The position numbers were made by a program, and so were the translations under genes. DNA of 64,000 nt from assembly GCF_024622195.1 (NCBI RefSeq), contig NZ_JANKBI010000008.1:1-64000 (forward strand). The letters run 5' to 3'. Numbering within the stretch: position 1 is the stretch's first letter; each line of letters opens with the position of its first letter. The DNA is from Murimonas intestini (GTDB lineage: Bacteria > Bacillota > Clostridia > Lachnospirales > Lachnospiraceae). The notes below the pieces were generated by a model. That model was not told where the DNA came from and ran no database searches. It worked only from the letters and a program-made list of their open reading frames with translations. Below, piece after piece: positions 53,401 through 63,000 of the stretch.

Positions 53401-55516
53401 CCTTTACCCTGCACCTCGCTTTCCATTTTGCATTTTCAAGATATAGTTTCATAAATTCATATGGTTTTCCCTCACAGGGTTCTATCAATTTTAAAATTTT
53501 ATCCCTTTTATCCTCTTTTTGTATGCACATTACTTTTTCTTTAATCTGCTCATAAAAATCTTTGTTTTGGGCATAACTTCTCAGCAGCTGAGATAATAAT
53601 GAGATTGCAGAAGATGGGGGAAGTTCATCCATTTTGACAATATCCAGTTCTTCTATCGTCTCATATTCACATTCCAATTGATGTTTCCGGAGACAGATAA
53701 TCCTTTCAGCAATGCTATTGTGACTCTTTTCTATATTATAAACTGCGTCAGAATCAATAATAATTTTATCTGTATCTTCTTTATTCCACGGTCTGACCGC
53801 CACCTGCCCACACCCTCTGCCGGTGAGCTCTCCCCACCTGTTTTCTTCAAGTTTACAGGCATGTATCTCATGATCTGTTTTCAGGTAAAATGTGCTTCCC
53901 ACATCTGCCGCGGGACAGGATACCATCGGCATTCCCCATCTGCTATTATACCCACTGTACACTGTACAGCTGCCTGCTATTTTTCTTAATTCTATCTTTT
54001 TGCACCCTAATATTTCCCCTAATTGTTTTATTAATCCAACCTCTTTTAAAGTATAATCCCCGGACTTTTCATCCCTGATAATCAACGGTGAAAGAAGCCA
54101 CATCATCCATTCATTCCCGCCAGGTGATGGTTCAATCTGATTTGTTTTCAGATCAACCCTCACTATTTTAAAAGTACAATTTCCATATTCAGCTGTCCTT
54201 GATCTTCCAATCCGCAGTCTATAGTCATTGTCTTGCAGACATTCAGCTAAAACCCTGATATCTTTTGCCTTCCCGCGCCAGGTTCCTGCATATGTCTGGC
54301 CCTTCGACAGTGGGGTATACTCAAAAAACTCTCCTGTAGGAATGCTGCTATCTGCTGCCCGGTCATTAAGAGCATGGGCAATTCCCCGGTCAATTGGACG
54401 AGCGTGGTGAAAATGTATCTCCCTATTGGCAGATGCTATATGCAGTTCTTCGCCTTCCCAGCATACCAGGCCTTTTAATTCCTTCCTTTTCAGCTCCCTG
54501 TCCTGCTCTATGTTAAACCAATTTCCATCATTCTCCCGCATTTCTGCAATTGCTTTTGGGCATGGAACATATATCTTATCATTACGCTTCAAATATCCAT
54601 AGCCAAACTGTACACCATCATGCAGAAAAATTCTGCTGAAATTCTCATCTTTATGGGCATCAGCACCCAATGAAAATTTTCTGATATACATTCCAGCCAG
54701 CGCCCCCAGCACCGGACCTGCCGGAAGGCAATCATTATTTCCGTCAATCATCACAGGAGAATCAAAATAAATCTCATAGGACATGACCACGTCCTCTTCT
54801 GGGTCATATTCTTTGAATATATCTGATTTTTCTTTCGTAAAGTCTCCCTGCTTTTTTATATTTGAATCAACTGACAATAATGTCTCTGTTGTTACTTCTT
54901 CTAATATACACTGTACCTCTCCCCAACCTCTGGTGATTCCTAATCCCATATGGCGCAGCCCTTTGGCGCATTTTATCAGTACTGCCTCATCCTTATCATT
55001 CAGTTCTCCCTCTATACAACTTACAAACTCAACTCCGGCCGGAACCACCTGCATCGTCCGCAAAGTATTTTTTTTTGCGGTTCCCGTCTGTGTATCTATC
55101 GCTGTGCGGGTACGCTTTCTTGTAAAAAATTCCTCAAAATAAGTCTTTTCAGATTCCAGACAATTCCGTATCTCCGACTGGAAAAGTTCATAATCCCCAA
55201 TTTGAACAGGAACCCCTTTTCCTTCTCCAAACATATACTGTGGGATAGAATGCAAATGAGAATCACCTATGTATACCCCTTCTGTCCGTTCTGCCCCCGG
55301 TTTTCCAAATATTCTTTCTAATGTGTCCCCCTCAATAAGACCATTATCCCTCATCTCCATACCTGCTTCCAGCAGGCACCCCTTTATCCGTTTTGCAGGA
55401 ATATAGGGAATCCCATTTTCCAAGGCGGTCTTAACATTTATTATGCCCGGTGCATCTTCACCCGTGGCTGTACATAAATCACTTTTCAAAATAATTTTCA
55501 GATTCCATTTTTTCAT
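53393..55516 (-). CDS. Cas7-Cas5(Csx10)-Cas11 triple fusion
   Basis: A 707-residue effector subunit. Residues 1-210 are Cas7-like (GIPYIPAKRIKGCLLEAG at 36-53; GLGITRGWGE at 191-200). Residues 245-580 resemble Csx10, a Cas5-type RAMP: DSPVMIDGNNDCLPAGPVLGALAG, FHHARPIDRGIAHALN, YTPLSKGQTYAGTWRG, RIGRSRTAEYGNCTF, GYNSRWGMPM. Residues 590-707 are all-helical and charged, fitting Cas11. Domain 1 has no clear Asp where Csm3 has its catalytic one, so it may be inactive. It starts 38 bases inside the end of cas10. Known counterpart: the fused subunit of the Synechocystis III-D variant. Confidence 0.85.
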   Translation of the reverse strand: MKKWNLKIILKSDLCTATGEDAPGIINVKTALENGIPYIPAKRIKGCLLEAGMEMRDNGLIEGDTLERIFGKPGAERTEGVYIGDSHLHSIPQYMFGEGKGVPVQIGDYELFQSEIRNCLESEKTYFEEFFTRKRTRTAIDTQTGTAKKNTLRTMQVVPAGVEFVSCIEGELNDKDEAVLIKCAKGLRHMGLGITRGWGEVQCILEEVTTETLLSVDSNIKKQGDFTKEKSDIFKEYDPEEDVVMSYEIYFDSPVMIDGNNDCLPAGPVLGALAGMYIRKFSLGADAHKDENFSRIFLHDGVQFGYGYLKRNDKIYVPCPKAIAEMRENDGNWFNIEQDRELKRKELKGLVCWEGEELHIASANREIHFHHARPIDRGIAHALNDRAADSSIPTGEFFEYTPLSKGQTYAGTWRGKAKDIRVLAECLQDNDYRLRIGRSRTAEYGNCTFKIVRVDLKTNQIEPSPGGNEWMMWLLSPLIIRDEKSGDYTLKEVGLIKQLGEILGCKKIELRKIAGSCTVYSGYNSRWGMPMVSCPAADVGSTFYLKTDHEIHACKLEENRWGELTGRGCGQVAVRPWNKEDTDKIIIDSDAVYNIEKSHNSIAERIICLRKHQLECEYETIEELDIVKMDELPPSSAISLLSQLLRSYAQNKDFYEQIKEKVMCIQKEDKRDKILKLIEPCEGKPYEFMKLYLENAKWKARCRVKDE

Positions 55517-57134
55517 TGACCTGCTTCTCCTGTAAACCTAAAAAATCTGCCAATAGTTCCACTTTACACAATCCCCGAAGCTCCAATGCATCATATAAAG
55601 GAGAATCCTTCCATTTTTCCGTTTGCATCAGTTCCTTCATACTGTATCCGCGGGAAGTAAACTCCCTGTCCAAAAAATCCAGCTGACCTTCTCCGCCCAA
55701 TATAGCGCGGTATATCTTATGAAGCCTGTTAGATGGCCATTCCTCTTCCATTTTCTTTATTGTCTCATATAATCTGACCAGAGCATCCAGCTCGATTCTC
55801 TGATCTTCAGTGTCTACACTATATGGACGCATATGCCATTGCCTATGTTTTAAAGTGCCCCCTGCCTCACTTCCCTTCAACACTCTAAAATCCAGAAAGC
55901 TCTTATCCATACTTCCTTTCTTTCCCTTTTTTTCCTCATACCACTTTCCTTTTGCTGTGGAACAAGTTTCTTCCGCGATACGATAGGCTTCATAAAACGG
56001 GAAATGGCTATGCACAAAAGCTATACCAGCGCATGCCGTTATCTTTTGTATCTTTTCTTTCTGACTCACAGATAGTTTTTTCAAAAATCCCGCTGCAATG
56101 GGAATTGCCAAATCCGCCGTGCACAAAAATGTAAAGTCATCTCCATCTAATACGATTGGCCTCAACGGAAATATGATATCCCCTTTGCTGTCTGTCCTTA
56201 AAAGTTCTTTATGCTCCCACAGCCTCATAAGCACTGCCTTATATGTATTTCTAAAAATACCGGATATTTCCTTTGATTTCTTTCTTAACAGAGGAACCGC
56301 TTTCTCATAAGCATCCTGCTCCCCCAATACCTCCTGAATCTGCCGCCCCATTCCATTCCCATCAATATGGACCACAGCAATATAACTGTCATTTCCAGGT
56401 TCCCGGCATAACGAATCCATATCGACCGGATAATCATAATCTGCTATCCCCGCTATTTGCGGATACAAATTTTTGTTTTTAGACGCTCTTGAGCACCTAT
56501 ATGCCATCCATTTTTGATACCTCATCTCAGTCATATTCTCGACAGCCTGCATATTCCCAGTATTTTCAACTTCCTCATTCTTATGGCGCAAACACCTGGT
56601 TATAGGCTGATGGTTGGAATTGTCCTGCTCAACTACCGGAAACGGAGAGTAAATTGGCTGACGAATCATATTAGCCTTATTTTCTGCCATTTTTTTCGCT
56701 AACTCATTTACATCATTTTTAAAACTATTCAGCTTACTGTTGACATACGCAACTGCCAGATAAATTCCCTGGCAGCCTCTTGCCACTTTCTCGCCCAGAT
56801 TCTGACTTACCTTTTGGAATACCTCTCTGTCCCGAAATAATACCATCGCATTACCGCCGCCAATATAGATAATTTCAGCTTCGATATTCGCATCTTTGAA
56901 TATTCTCAATTCATCCTGTATTTTCCAGTCTAATACATTTATTGATTCTGTTATGTTTTCTTGCTGCGGGGCCGTTGCTGCCTTAATTGCTTCTGGAAGA
57001 TACTCTTCTAAAATTCTTGTCACCTGAAAAGATGCCCCAACATTCTCCCGAAGCCGGTTTGTAGCAAATATATATTGCTGGATTCCACTGACATCATACT
57101 TTGCCAGAATATATGTATTACTTTTGCTGTCCAT
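55479..57134 (-). CDS. cas10: Cas10 large subunit, HD-less, with DGDD palm motif
   Basis: A 551-residue type III signature protein. It opens directly on a palm domain (YILAKYDVSGIQQYIF), with no N-terminal HD nuclease, so DNA cutting is not expected. Palm 1 has IYIGGGNAMVLF (about 89-100). Palm 2 has VVHIDGNGMG (Asp 258) and LDGDDFTFLC (329-338): the usual GGDD cyclase motif is DGDD, keeping both metal-binding Asp residues but changing the first Gly. The cyclic oligoadenylate synthesis is therefore possible but unsure. Its start overlaps DUF6602 by 17 bases, with AAAGGAG upstream. Confidence 0.9.
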   Translation of the reverse strand: MDSKSNTYILAKYDVSGIQQYIFATNRLRENVGASFQVTRILEEYLPEAIKAATAPQQENITESINVLDWKIQDELRIFKDANIEAEIIYIGGGNAMVLFRDREVFQKVSQNLGEKVARGCQGIYLAVAYVNSKLNSFKNDVNELAKKMAENKANMIRQPIYSPFPVVEQDNSNHQPITRCLRHKNEEVENTGNMQAVENMTEMRYQKWMAYRCSRASKNKNLYPQIAGIADYDYPVDMDSLCREPGNDSYIAVVHIDGNGMGRQIQEVLGEQDAYEKAVPLLRKKSKEISGIFRNTYKAVLMRLWEHKELLRTDSKGDIIFPLRPIVLDGDDFTFLCTADLAIPIAAGFLKKLSVSQKEKIQKITACAGIAFVHSHFPFYEAYRIAEETCSTAKGKWYEEKKGKKGSMDKSFLDFRVLKGSEAGGTLKHRQWHMRPYSVDTEDQRIELDALVRLYETIKKMEEEWPSNRLHKIYRAILGGEGQLDFLDREFTSRGYSMKELMQTEKWKDSPLYDALELRGLCKVELLADFLGLQEKQVNEKMESENYFEK

Positions 57135-58086
57135 CTTCTGCTCCTTTCGTTACTTCATTCAAAATCTGATTAAACCGTTCAGCGTAGGCTTTATGCGGAA
57201 AAAGCATCGGATTGTTCAAGACCATAAGGAGCTGATTTAGCTGAAAGATAAGGGATAGAAGCACATTTTCGTGTTTTTGCCCATACTTATCAATTTTCTC
57301 AACTTTTAAATTCTGAAGAAATTCGGGTCTCTGTGCCTCAGATACTATTTTCTTTTTTTTCTTACGCTGAACTTTTTCGTTAATAATATATTGGTTATCA
57401 CAATCTTTTTTTTCCAATGCATTGTTGAGTGAATCATTCCATTCTTTTAAAGAATTCTCTTCTCCTCTTATGTATTTATTTAATCTTTTAACCTCTCCAA
57501 TTTCCGACACTGACAATATGATATCAAACTCCTCTATTAAGACTGAAATCTTATTAATCGGTTCTATGGCGCATAATATCATAATTGGACGTGTCGCAGT
57601 CTGGGTAACAGGCATCGGCGTTGGCTCGAGATTATCAGTCATCGACGATGCCGTACGTGCTACAGAGTCCATAGATGTAAACAGGGCCTCTATGGATTCC
57701 CTCCAGCCGGATACATCAGCATAATCTACGCTTTTGCTTTTGCATTGAACCACAGCCGCAACAGCTTCAATAGGAATGAATTTAATCTCTCCATAATTAA
57801 AAATATAAGGCGTATACATTTCATCAAAAATTGCCAAATCTACTTCTTTTGACTTGTTTCCATAGGAATCTATAATAAACACACTCTGCTCAATACAGTA
57901 TTTTTTTGGAACAATCATTTCAAACAAAGATTTCCACACGTTCTCTCTATAAGCCCCCTGCGTTGGGTAGTGGTTCGACACGTTCAATAATATCTGATTA
58001 GCAATAGACTGTTCCAACTTCATGTAATTATCCGCTAACATTCTTATAATATCTTCATATCCAACCGTTTTTTTCTCATCTTCCAT
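57118..58086 (-). CDS. DUF6602 PD-(D/E)XK-like protein inside the cas operon
   Basis: A 322-residue protein matching DUF6602, a restriction-endonuclease-like family. The nuclease core is at about 44-120: YRENVWKSLF (Glu 48), SKEVDLAIFD (Asp 83) and AVAAVVQCKSK, where the usual Glu-X-Lys is Gln 114-Cys-Lys 116. The exchange of Glu to Gln occurs in some active relatives, so loss of activity is not certain. A basic stretch (QRKKKKK, about 245) follows. It lies 14 bases after cas6 and overlaps cas10, so it is a true operon member. It could be the interference nuclease, an accessory, or a toxin-like part. Confidence 0.8.
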   Translation of the reverse strand: MEDEKKTVGYEDIIRMLADNYMKLEQSIANQILLNVSNHYPTQGAYRENVWKSLFEMIVPKKYCIEQSVFIIDSYGNKSKEVDLAIFDEMYTPYIFNYGEIKFIPIEAVAAVVQCKSKSVDYADVSGWRESIEALFTSMDSVARTASSMTDNLEPTPMPVTQTATRPIMILCAIEPINKISVLIEEFDIILSVSEIGEVKRLNKYIRGEENSLKEWNDSLNNALEKKDCDNQYIINEKVQRKKKKKIVSEAQRPEFLQNLKVEKIDKYGQKHENVLLSLIFQLNQLLMVLNNPMLFPHKAYAERFNQILNEVTKGAEDGQQK

Positions 58087-58100
58087 TTCACTTTCCCTCT

Positions 58101-59009
58101 CTATTTGTCGTAAAACACCTCATAGTGGCCAAATCCAATTGTTGCACCTTTTCCAATCCGCAGATACTTACCTGCCTCCAGGATCGGCACAAAATCTGTC
58201 AAATCTCCCTCGTATAAAATCCACCCTTCCCTGGACGGCAGCTCAAGTTTGCCTTTTTCCTGATTCATCGAATACCTGGTAAAAGGAATTTCCCTCCAAT
58301 ATTCATCTACAGTTTTGACTTTCCTGGCCTGCTCCAGCAGTTCTTCCTTGTCCCACTCCAGTTGATAATCTGTATAGGCCAATGTTAAAAGAGATATTCT
58401 GCGGATCAGAAACTGTATCAGCATTTCAAATGAAAGCTTCTCAAACAAATGCTTTCCAGATACGATTCTGAGCGGTGTATCAAAGAGCAGGTTTGCATAG
58501 GAGACATTTCTTCCTGTTATCTGCAGTGGTCTGGAGACAAGATTGCAGATCCAGCTCTTGCCCCCGGTATAAATTATCTTGCCCGATTCCGGATCCGACA
58601 CCTGTATCAAACGAAATGCCAGCCTCGATGCTCCCCACCCTTTCAGCTCCGCTGCCTGCAGCGCATCCAGATAAATTTCTGCCTGTTCCGTACCTGTTCC
58701 AAACAGCGTAAGATCAAATATACATTGATCCCCCTTTTTCCACCTTTCCCTGCCTGCTCCATGGACATACAGGGCGTATGGGTTCACCGCTCCTGCTTCT
58801 TTGCCAGTGTTGCTAAAACAGCGCACATAGAGACATGTCTCTTTCTTCCTGCAGCGAAAACATTTCTCTCCTTGATTCTCACAGAAAAAATCCCGTATAC
58901 AATGTCCCAATATCCCCCTTATTGTAGATCCTAAATATGAAGGCAGACTTCCTTCTTCCTGACATTCGTACGTTGCCCGCAATGTAATAATCTTAATAAA
59001 TTCAAACAT
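58101..59009 (-). CDS. cas6: Cas6 pre-crRNA processing endoribonuclease
   Basis: A 302-residue RAMP endonuclease of the PF10040 type that cuts the repeat to leave an 8-base 5' tag. Cys 50, 53, 59 and 64 form the C-X2-C-X5-C-X4-C cluster seen in this subgroup; YLGSTIRGILGHCIRDFFC near the N terminus is also characteristic. LRIGKGATIGFGHYEVFY at 283-300 is the C-terminal glycine-rich loop. Catalytic residues vary across Cas6 and are not assigned. Preceded by AGGAGG, 17 bases after the Zn protein. Confidence 0.9.
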   Translation of the reverse strand: MFEFIKIITLRATYECQEEGSLPSYLGSTIRGILGHCIRDFFCENQGEKCFRCRKKETCLYVRCFSNTGKEAGAVNPYALYVHGAGRERWKKGDQCIFDLTLFGTGTEQAEIYLDALQAAELKGWGASRLAFRLIQVSDPESGKIIYTGGKSWICNLVSRPLQITGRNVSYANLLFDTPLRIVSGKHLFEKLSFEMLIQFLIRRISLLTLAYTDYQLEWDKEELLEQARKVKTVDEYWREIPFTRYSMNQEKGKLELPSREGWILYEGDLTDFVPILEAGKYLRIGKGATIGFGHYEVFYDK

Positions 59010-59026
59010 ATATCCTCCTGGACTGC

Positions 59027-59758
59027 TTATTTTTTGTCTTCCAACGTAACCTTGTCCGGCACAAACTGATCAGGATAAATACGGCTGCCCTCGTATCCAC
59101 AAACTCCCACTCTCGGAGAATTACAAACAGGCAACAGCATATCCTCTTCTAAATCATGCTTTTTCCTGCAGTCATCACATAAGAAAGCGCCATATTCAAA
59201 CTCTGGGCAGAAAACGGCTGCTATTTTCTCGTGGCATATGTCACACAAAATTTCTGGCGGATTATTTCTTGAGAGAATAGTAACTTTTTCCTTTCTCCAT
59301 GAAGAAACTATATAGTCACGGACATTTATGACCAAATCTGTTGTAGATCCAAAATCATATTCATATGTAACTGTCATACCTTTTTCCAGCACGGAATTCA
59401 GTTTATAATTCATACTTTTCGCCGGCTTTCCCCAGTAGTAATCTTCAGACGGAACAGCATCATAGCTGGTGCCGTTTATATCAAAAGCACTCAAATGCCC
59501 ACAGCATTCCAGCCATATGTCTCTAAGGAAGCTGTCAAGATCCTTCAAAGTTGCATCTGCACGAACCTCAATAATCAGCCAGTATTCTTTGTCACGTTTT
59601 CCAAAGATATCAAGCTCATAATACATTCCTTGTGTATTATTTAATTTAGCATTAACGCTGGATTTTCGTTCCTGGCAATTGGCCAGGTGTCTGAGCATGT
59701 ACGATTTCGTATATTCTCTGCCACAATATTTACATTTACCTTTTGACTGTGTCCTCAT
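59027..59758 (-). CDS. pRiA4b ORF-3-like protein with zinc fingers, first gene of the CRISPR operon
   Basis: A 243-residue protein. Residues 9-28 form a zinc finger (CKYCGREYTKSYMLRHLANC: Cys 9, 12, His 24, Cys 28). About 45-165 matches the plasmid pRiA4b ORF-3 (IS1096 TnpR-like) fold: YYELDIFG, DATLKDLDSFLRDIWLECCGHLSAF, VLEKGMTVTYEYDFGSTTDLVI. A second finger (CDIC at 172-175, CDDC at 194-197) follows. ATG at 59758 chosen with AAGGAG upstream. It could be a regulator or RNA-binding partner of the CRISPR genes; no known role there. Confidence 0.8.
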   Translation of the reverse strand: MRTQSKGKCKYCGREYTKSYMLRHLANCQERKSSVNAKLNNTQGMYYELDIFGKRDKEYWLIIEVRADATLKDLDSFLRDIWLECCGHLSAFDINGTSYDAVPSEDYYWGKPAKSMNYKLNSVLEKGMTVTYEYDFGSTTDLVINVRDYIVSSWRKEKVTILSRNNPPEILCDICHEKIAAVFCPEFEYGAFLCDDCRKKHDLEEDMLLPVCNSPRVGVCGYEGSRIYPDQFVPDKVTLEDKK

Positions 59759-59969
59759 AATCTCTCCTTCTATTTGCACTTTAAAGAATAGCAAATATAT
59801 CTATATAATTTAGATGCAAACACAATAAATCCTCTTCAAAAAGTATAATATTTTTATTCTATATTTTCAAGTTATTATTCAATTTATTATTTTCCAACAA
59901 ATTTATTTATATATTTTTATTTTATATATGTTATATACACATGGTGGCTGCACGCACTTCTCAATACAG

Positions 59970-60014
59970 AAAACGCCTGATACTCACTTCTTCATGTTTG
60001 AGTACAGGCGTTTT
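59970..60014. terminator. Terminator after helD, probably bidirectional
   Basis: AAAACGCCTG..TACTCA pairs with TGAGTACAGGCGTTTT, with one bulged base. It is 23 bases past the HelD stop and gives a T run on both strands. The AT-rich stretch 59759-59950 beyond it holds the CRISPR operon control region but no promoter I can define. Confidence 0.8.
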
Positions 60015-60036
60015 ATTCTTACCTCAGTTAATCTTT

Positions 60037-63000
60037 TCAGCATTCCACTTTAAAGAAATAATCAATCTGCTTCTCCCCCTCTGTATAAACATAGCAGCCA
60101 TACATGGGTATAGTGCAGCACATTGTCCTCCTGCCGCCGGGAATAAATATCTGATAACCGCTGTTGGACATGATGCAGGCCGGCCTTCCGGGTCTTTCGC
60201 TGAGAGAGATGTATTTTGCCGTAGACTTCAGGTCAGTCCACCGCTTGTCAGTCGTCCCTCTTGCCTTTAATACTTCCTTTTTAGACCAGTCAAAATACGT
60301 CCATGTCTGGCTTTTTGCAGAATTCTCTATCTGTCTGGGCATCGAAGCGCTTTCTGAAAGGAGCTTTCCCTTTGGAGTAATGAATGAGATCCCGCCGTTT
60401 TTCTTGTCGATCCGCAAAAGGAGCTTTTCTGTCATTACTTCCACCCTGTCTTTTCCTTCTCTGCATTTCCAGGCTGGCCTCGCAGTTTCCATAAGCTCTG
60501 ACGGAATATCTGCAAGATTGCCAATAGGCTCTCTGCTAAAGCTGATCCGCATTGTATCCCTTGAGACAGGTGTGATCCGAAGTATACCGTATGCATTTGT
60601 GAGTTCCACGTATTCTTTCTTTTTGGCCACCCAACGGATAGTTAAATTTATATTGGAATGTCCTAAGGGCCTCAGGCTGGCAGTCTCCGGCATGGTACCG
60701 AATTCGGAACCCTCCGGCATACTTTTTGCTGTCTGCTTTTTCTCTGACAGCTTTTCTTCCTTAGGACTTTGGACCACAATCCTCTTTGGCCCTATCCTGT
60801 TGCGCAGCTCCATCTCAGCATGTCCCTCCCGGGCCCTCTGCAGTTCTATTTCTCTGTTGGTTTTAAGATCCGGTTCAGGCATACTGCGTACAGCCTTCTT
60901 GGGTGGTACCACAAGATACTTCTGCTTCTTCTCTTCTGACACTGGTGCAGCGATCAGATCTGTCAGCTTTCCTGTATAAAGTACTGCCAGTTCATGCAGC
61001 GCCCTGGTGGCTGCCACATACAGCAGCCTTACAAAGCCATCGTCTGCCGGATAGTTCTTATCATCGGCTCCCCAGAGAAGAACTGCATCAAATTCCAGCC
61101 CTTTGGCATATTCGATTGGAAGAACCATTACTCCGCTTCCAAACTCCTCTGTTTCTGCATTAAATTCACGAAGTTCCACACTTTTTCTCAGCTGTCCGGA
61201 TAGTTTAAATACTTCTTCCTCATCCCTGCAGATCACTGCAATTGTCTCATACTCTTTTTCCTGCCATTTTAAAATTGTATCAATTGTCTCCTGTATCAGC
61301 TGTTCCCCGTCATTACACCCTGCAATCCTGACTTCATTTCCATGACGTATAATCGGCTCAACAGGATAGATTGGAAAATTCCCATGCTGCAGAATATTTG
61401 TTGCAAAATTGGAGATTTCCACAGTATTACGATAGCTTTTTCTCAGTAATCCAAAATAGTCAAACTCTCCGGGCAGCATAAGACTCCTCAGCTCTTCCCA
61501 GTCCGTCAGCCCATAATCAAAGTAAATATTCTGCGACACATCCCCCATAATGGTAAAGGTGCATTTACTGAGGCAGTATTTTAGCGCCCCATAGGCCATC
61601 ATGCCGAAATCCTGCGCCTCATCAATGACAACATGGCTTGCCTCCTGAATAACTTCTGTCTCTTTGATCCTTTTATACAAATACGCCAACGCCGCCAGAT
61701 CATAGAGATCAAATTCCGTCCCGGGCAATAAAACAGAATTCCCCTTCTCATTCTGTTCCTTTAAAAAGTCATTATATAATTCGAAAATGGATCCCTTCCA
61801 CTCTCTTTTTCCAAAATATGTCTGGTAATACTTGAGAAGCCTCTTCTGCTCATCTGCCGGGTAAGTATAGTATTTCCCATATATCTCATTCTCCAGTTTT
61901 GCCATCAGATGCTCTGTCAGCTTATCCAGCTTGTCCGGAAGCGACAGATAATGAAACTTCTTAAGCAGGCTCTCAATCAAACTGCTGCTCATCAGGAGGT
62001 GATGAGTCTTTTCTGTAATGACGTCCTGCCGTGGTATATAGTCCCACTCATAATGCTCGCAGAAATTTTCCAGGTCGTGAAACCATGAAAAGCTCCCCTT
62101 TACACAGGATGTTTTGTCCTCCCTGTTCAGTTTTTTTACAGTAAAATTCTGTATATCCCAGTCTTCATACAAGAGACGTATAAAAAGCTGCTCCATTGTC
62201 ATCTGTGATATGCCGTATACATCCAGATCCGGTAAAACTCCGGTTATATAATTCAGGAGGATCCTGTTGCTCCCAATAATATAGAAATCCTTGGGCTTAA
62301 ATTCCAGCTCATAATTATAAAGGATATAAGATATACGGTGCATAGCTACAGTTGTCTTACCCGAACCCGCCCCGCCCTGCACTATAATATTGTGCTGGGG
62401 CTTCATGCGGATAATCTCGTTCTGCTCCTGCTGGATCGTGGCAATAATATCATTTAAAACAGTCCGCTTGCTTCTGGCCAGGTATTTCGTCAGCAGTTCA
62501 TCATTTGCCACCACATCTGAATCATAAAAGTCCTTTAATTCATCGTTTTCTATCTCATAAGTTCGCTTTCTGGAGAGGTCAATCTGAAATGCCCCTTCTC
62601 CCTTTACCGAATAGGTACATGCACCAAGGGAGCTTTCATAATATACCGATGCGATCGGCGCCCTCCAGTCAATGACCGCCAGATCTGCCGCATCTTTCGT
62701 GATGGCAGCCTTGCCAATATAATAGCACTCCTTTTTCAGCAGATTGGAATCTGTAAAATCAATCCTTCCGAAATATGGCTTCCGTCTGCTGCGCTCCATG
62801 CGGAGGAGCTCCTGGCGCACCTGCTGAAATCTGGCATCAGTATTGAACCACAGCGCCAGACCTTCTTTATCCTCCACATCATATACTTCCTTCAATTCGT
62901 GCAGTTCCTCTGCCAGACTCTCAACAGATGCCCTTGCCCTGTTCAAATTATCATCCGCGATAGCAAGAACATCTAAAAGCATTTTTTTCTCTTCCTCCAG

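Noticed and set aside
49224..57134. Type III-E (single-protein Cas7-11) locus
   Set aside because: The Cas7 and Cas5 parts are spread over three genes and a cas10 is present, so it is III-D-like, not III-E.
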